From NCBI GenBank assembly GCA_054601695.1, contig BAAHQB010000205.1:186001-250000 (forward strand): a stretch of DNA of 64,000 nt, read 5' to 3'. The notes under the pieces are model-generated. The model was given only the letters and a program-made list of their open reading frames with translations. It did no database searches and was not told where the DNA came from. The translations under genes were made by a program, and so were the position numbers. The stretch comes from Amorphochlora amoebiformis (taxonomy: Eukaryota; Cercozoa; Chlorarachniophyceae). Shown here one piece after another: positions 63,251-64,000 of the stretch. Each line of letters starts with the position of its first letter. The stretch's first letter is position 1.

Positions 63251-63550
63251 ATATTCATAGTATACATACACATCCATACATATACATTGCATAAAGACAT
63301 ACATACATACAGAATACACATGTTTACTTCATATACATTCACAGAAATAAACCATCTAATATAAAGCTAACACTAACACTAACCCTATTTAACCCAATTC
63401 CTAACCACAACCCTAACCCCAACCCGAGTCCTAACCCTAACCTTAACCCTAACCCTAACCCTAACCTTAACCCTAACCCTAACCCAATGTGAACCTTTTG
63501 AGCTAACTTTATTTTATGGGGATCCCGATCTACTCCGGTTACTGTGGCTC
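58506..63550 (-). CDS. Class I SAM-dependent methyltransferase, 5' exons missing
   Basis: Minus-strand exons 63550-63495, 63098-62982, 62223-62171, 60510-60420, 59717-59640 and 58616-58506 (stop TAG) join in phase, giving about 168 residues. Spliced motifs follow the Rossmann methyltransferase order: [13 protein letters not shown] (motif II acidic residue that contacts the SAM ribose), [16 protein letters not shown] (motif IV region), [14 protein letters not shown] (motif V/VI, PGG before strand 5), then [13 protein letters not shown] and [17 protein letters not shown] (final helix-strand, GF-x-x-I-x-W). The pattern resembles small-molecule methyltransferases of the toxoflavin-synthase-like group. 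The glycine-rich motif I (DxGxGxG) should lie in an exon beyond 63550. Three introns start with telomere-like repeats near the donor. The substrate cannot be inferred. Confidence 0.85.
58795..59640. repeat. (GA)n purine tract in methyltransferase intron
   Basis: About 840 nt of GA-rich sequence (CT on the coding strand) filling the intron 58617-59639. It ends at the donor of exon 59717-59640. Long open frames across it (262 and 119 residues) are Ser/Leu low complexity. Confidence 0.93.
59755..60240. other. AT-rich intron stretch, not (TA)n
   Basis: An AATAATAAT/ATAATATAATAC-rich region of about 300 nt (59822-60080) within the methyltransferase intron 59718-60419. It differs from the TA arrays by its irregular AAT/ATAATA words. 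No exon is seen. Confidence 0.6.
60243..60413 (-). repeat. CCCTAA-type array next to a splice donor
   Basis: Degenerate ccctaac words become perfect at 60365-60408 and stop 11 nt from the donor of methyltransferase exon 60510-60420. Read on the coding strand the intron begins GTCAAATGCAGAGGG followed by TTAGGG units. Confidence 0.93.
60457..61690 (-). repeat. Eight-member series of an exon 5' edge
   Basis: A segment of about 57 nt occurs eight times, starting near 60457, 60607, 60765, 60943, 61078, 61207, 61345 and 61628, separated by TA/CA arrays. Read on the minus strand each is acceptor TTCTAG plus the first 55 nt of exon 60510-60420 ([16 protein letters not shown]). Only the 60457 copy continues into the full exon. 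Inner copies are 95-100% identical; the outermost (61628) is the most diverged and has lost the AG. Confidence 0.95.
61876..62162 (+). repeat. Degenerate TTAGGG array next to a splice donor
   Basis: TTAGGG-like words, perfect at 62024-62055 and 62134-62160, begin 9 nt beyond the donor of methyltransferase exon 62223-62171. On the coding strand the intron starts GTCATATCTTACCC followed by CCTAAC units. Confidence 0.93.
62418..62980. repeat. (CT)n tract with three copies of an exon 3' edge
   Basis: CT-rich sequence filling most of the intron 62224-62981. The words cttgtcttggcggagcacagg (62497), ccttgtcttggcaaaacacagg (62793) and ccttgtcttggcaaacacatc (62841) copy the end of exon 63098-62982 (ctttgtcttggcggagcagagg at 62985). 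The echo pattern therefore also occurs in a CT context. Confidence 0.9.
63366..63486 (-). repeat. CCCTAA-type array next to a splice donor
   Basis: Degenerate to perfect CCCTAA units end 8 nt from the donor of methyltransferase exon 63550-63495. The coding-strand intron begins GTTCACATTGGG and continues as TTAGGG units. Confidence 0.93.
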
Positions 63551-63619
63551 CTATACATACGTATATAATTTTATAGGTTGTAAATTTATATATATATATA
63601 TATATATATTATAAGTGTA

Positions 63620-63663
<44 letters not shown>

Positions 63664-63709
63664 GAATATATATATGTATCTATTATATATGTGTATATAT
63701 ATATATATG

Positions 63710-63772
<63 letters not shown>

Positions 63773-63816
63773 CAGCTCTTGTAAGTTTACAGAGATATAT
63801 ATGTATATATGTATAC

Positions 63817-63848
<32 letters not shown>

Positions 63849-64000
63849 ACTTATATATATATATATATATATGTAACAGTATTTAAATACAATACAATTT
63901 ATATGTTTATATAACAAAGCACGTACATATCACGCAAATAAGACACACACACAAACTTGCAAAAAAAATACCGATACAACTCAATAATTTTTTTTTTTTC
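63551..64000. other. TA arrays and window end; upstream methyltransferase exons not found
   Basis: TA arrays at 63588-63660 and 63717-63770, a short unique patch (63770-63800), then AT-rich sequence ending in poly-A and poly-T runs. No exon with a glycine-rich SAM motif is visible. Confidence 0.5.

Overview
This window is nuclear DNA from an intron-rich eukaryote, most likely a protist. The evidence is spliceosomal introns with GT-AG borders in every gene, TTAGGG-type telomeric repeats, and nuclear protein families (C2H2 fingers, ELM2/SANT, ubiquitin-specific protease). I cannot name the species. Simple sequence dominates the DNA: hundreds of (TA)n arrays, (GA)n/(CT)n tracts and degenerate TTAGGG/CCCTAA blocks. 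Almost all long open frames are translations of these repeats (poly Ile-Tyr, Arg-Glu or Ser-Leu). The genes are small exons, often 25-120 nt, scattered between the arrays, and I rebuilt them by matching splice sites, intron phase and family motifs.

Layout, left to right. 68-2794 (+): 3' part of a histidine-phosphatase (phosphoglycerate mutase-like) gene. 3976-6412 (+): small unrecognised gene. 7540-9727 (-): protein with at least six C2H2 zinc fingers. 10044-10727 (+): four-pass membrane protein. 11401-13656 (-): chromatin-type protein with an ELM2-like segment and a clear SANT domain. 14137-42887 (+): a roughly 50-exon gene of almost 29 kb encoding about 1177 residues, TPR - DUSP - ubiquitin-like - MYND finger - USP catalytic domain. 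43546-48783 (-): complete urate oxidase in 11 exons. 49128-55783 (+): unrecognised protein of about 450-500 residues in about 15 exons. 56529-58105 (+): tentative exons of another gene. 58506-63550 (-): class I SAM-dependent methyltransferase without its first exons. Gene pairs 9727/10044, 13656/14137 and 48783/49128 diverge, and 6412/7540, 10727/11401, 42887/43546 and 58105/58506 converge. I see no operon-like grouping and no shared pathway.

The most unusual feature is how the introns have grown. Some introns are still compact (52-63 nt, best seen in the SANT gene), while others are inflated to 0.4-1.6 kb by (TA)n. In at least fifteen of the inflated introns, truncated copies of the neighbouring exon edge, with its splice site, lie inside the intron beside the arrays. 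I call these exon-edge echoes. They range from one diverged copy to an exact second copy of a whole 40-nt exon in the USP core and an eight-member series in the methyltransferase gene. Three methyltransferase introns also carry telomere-like repeats starting within about 15 nt of the splice donor. This pattern, together with the TPR-DUSP-UBL-MYND-USP fusion, is my candidate for something not described before.
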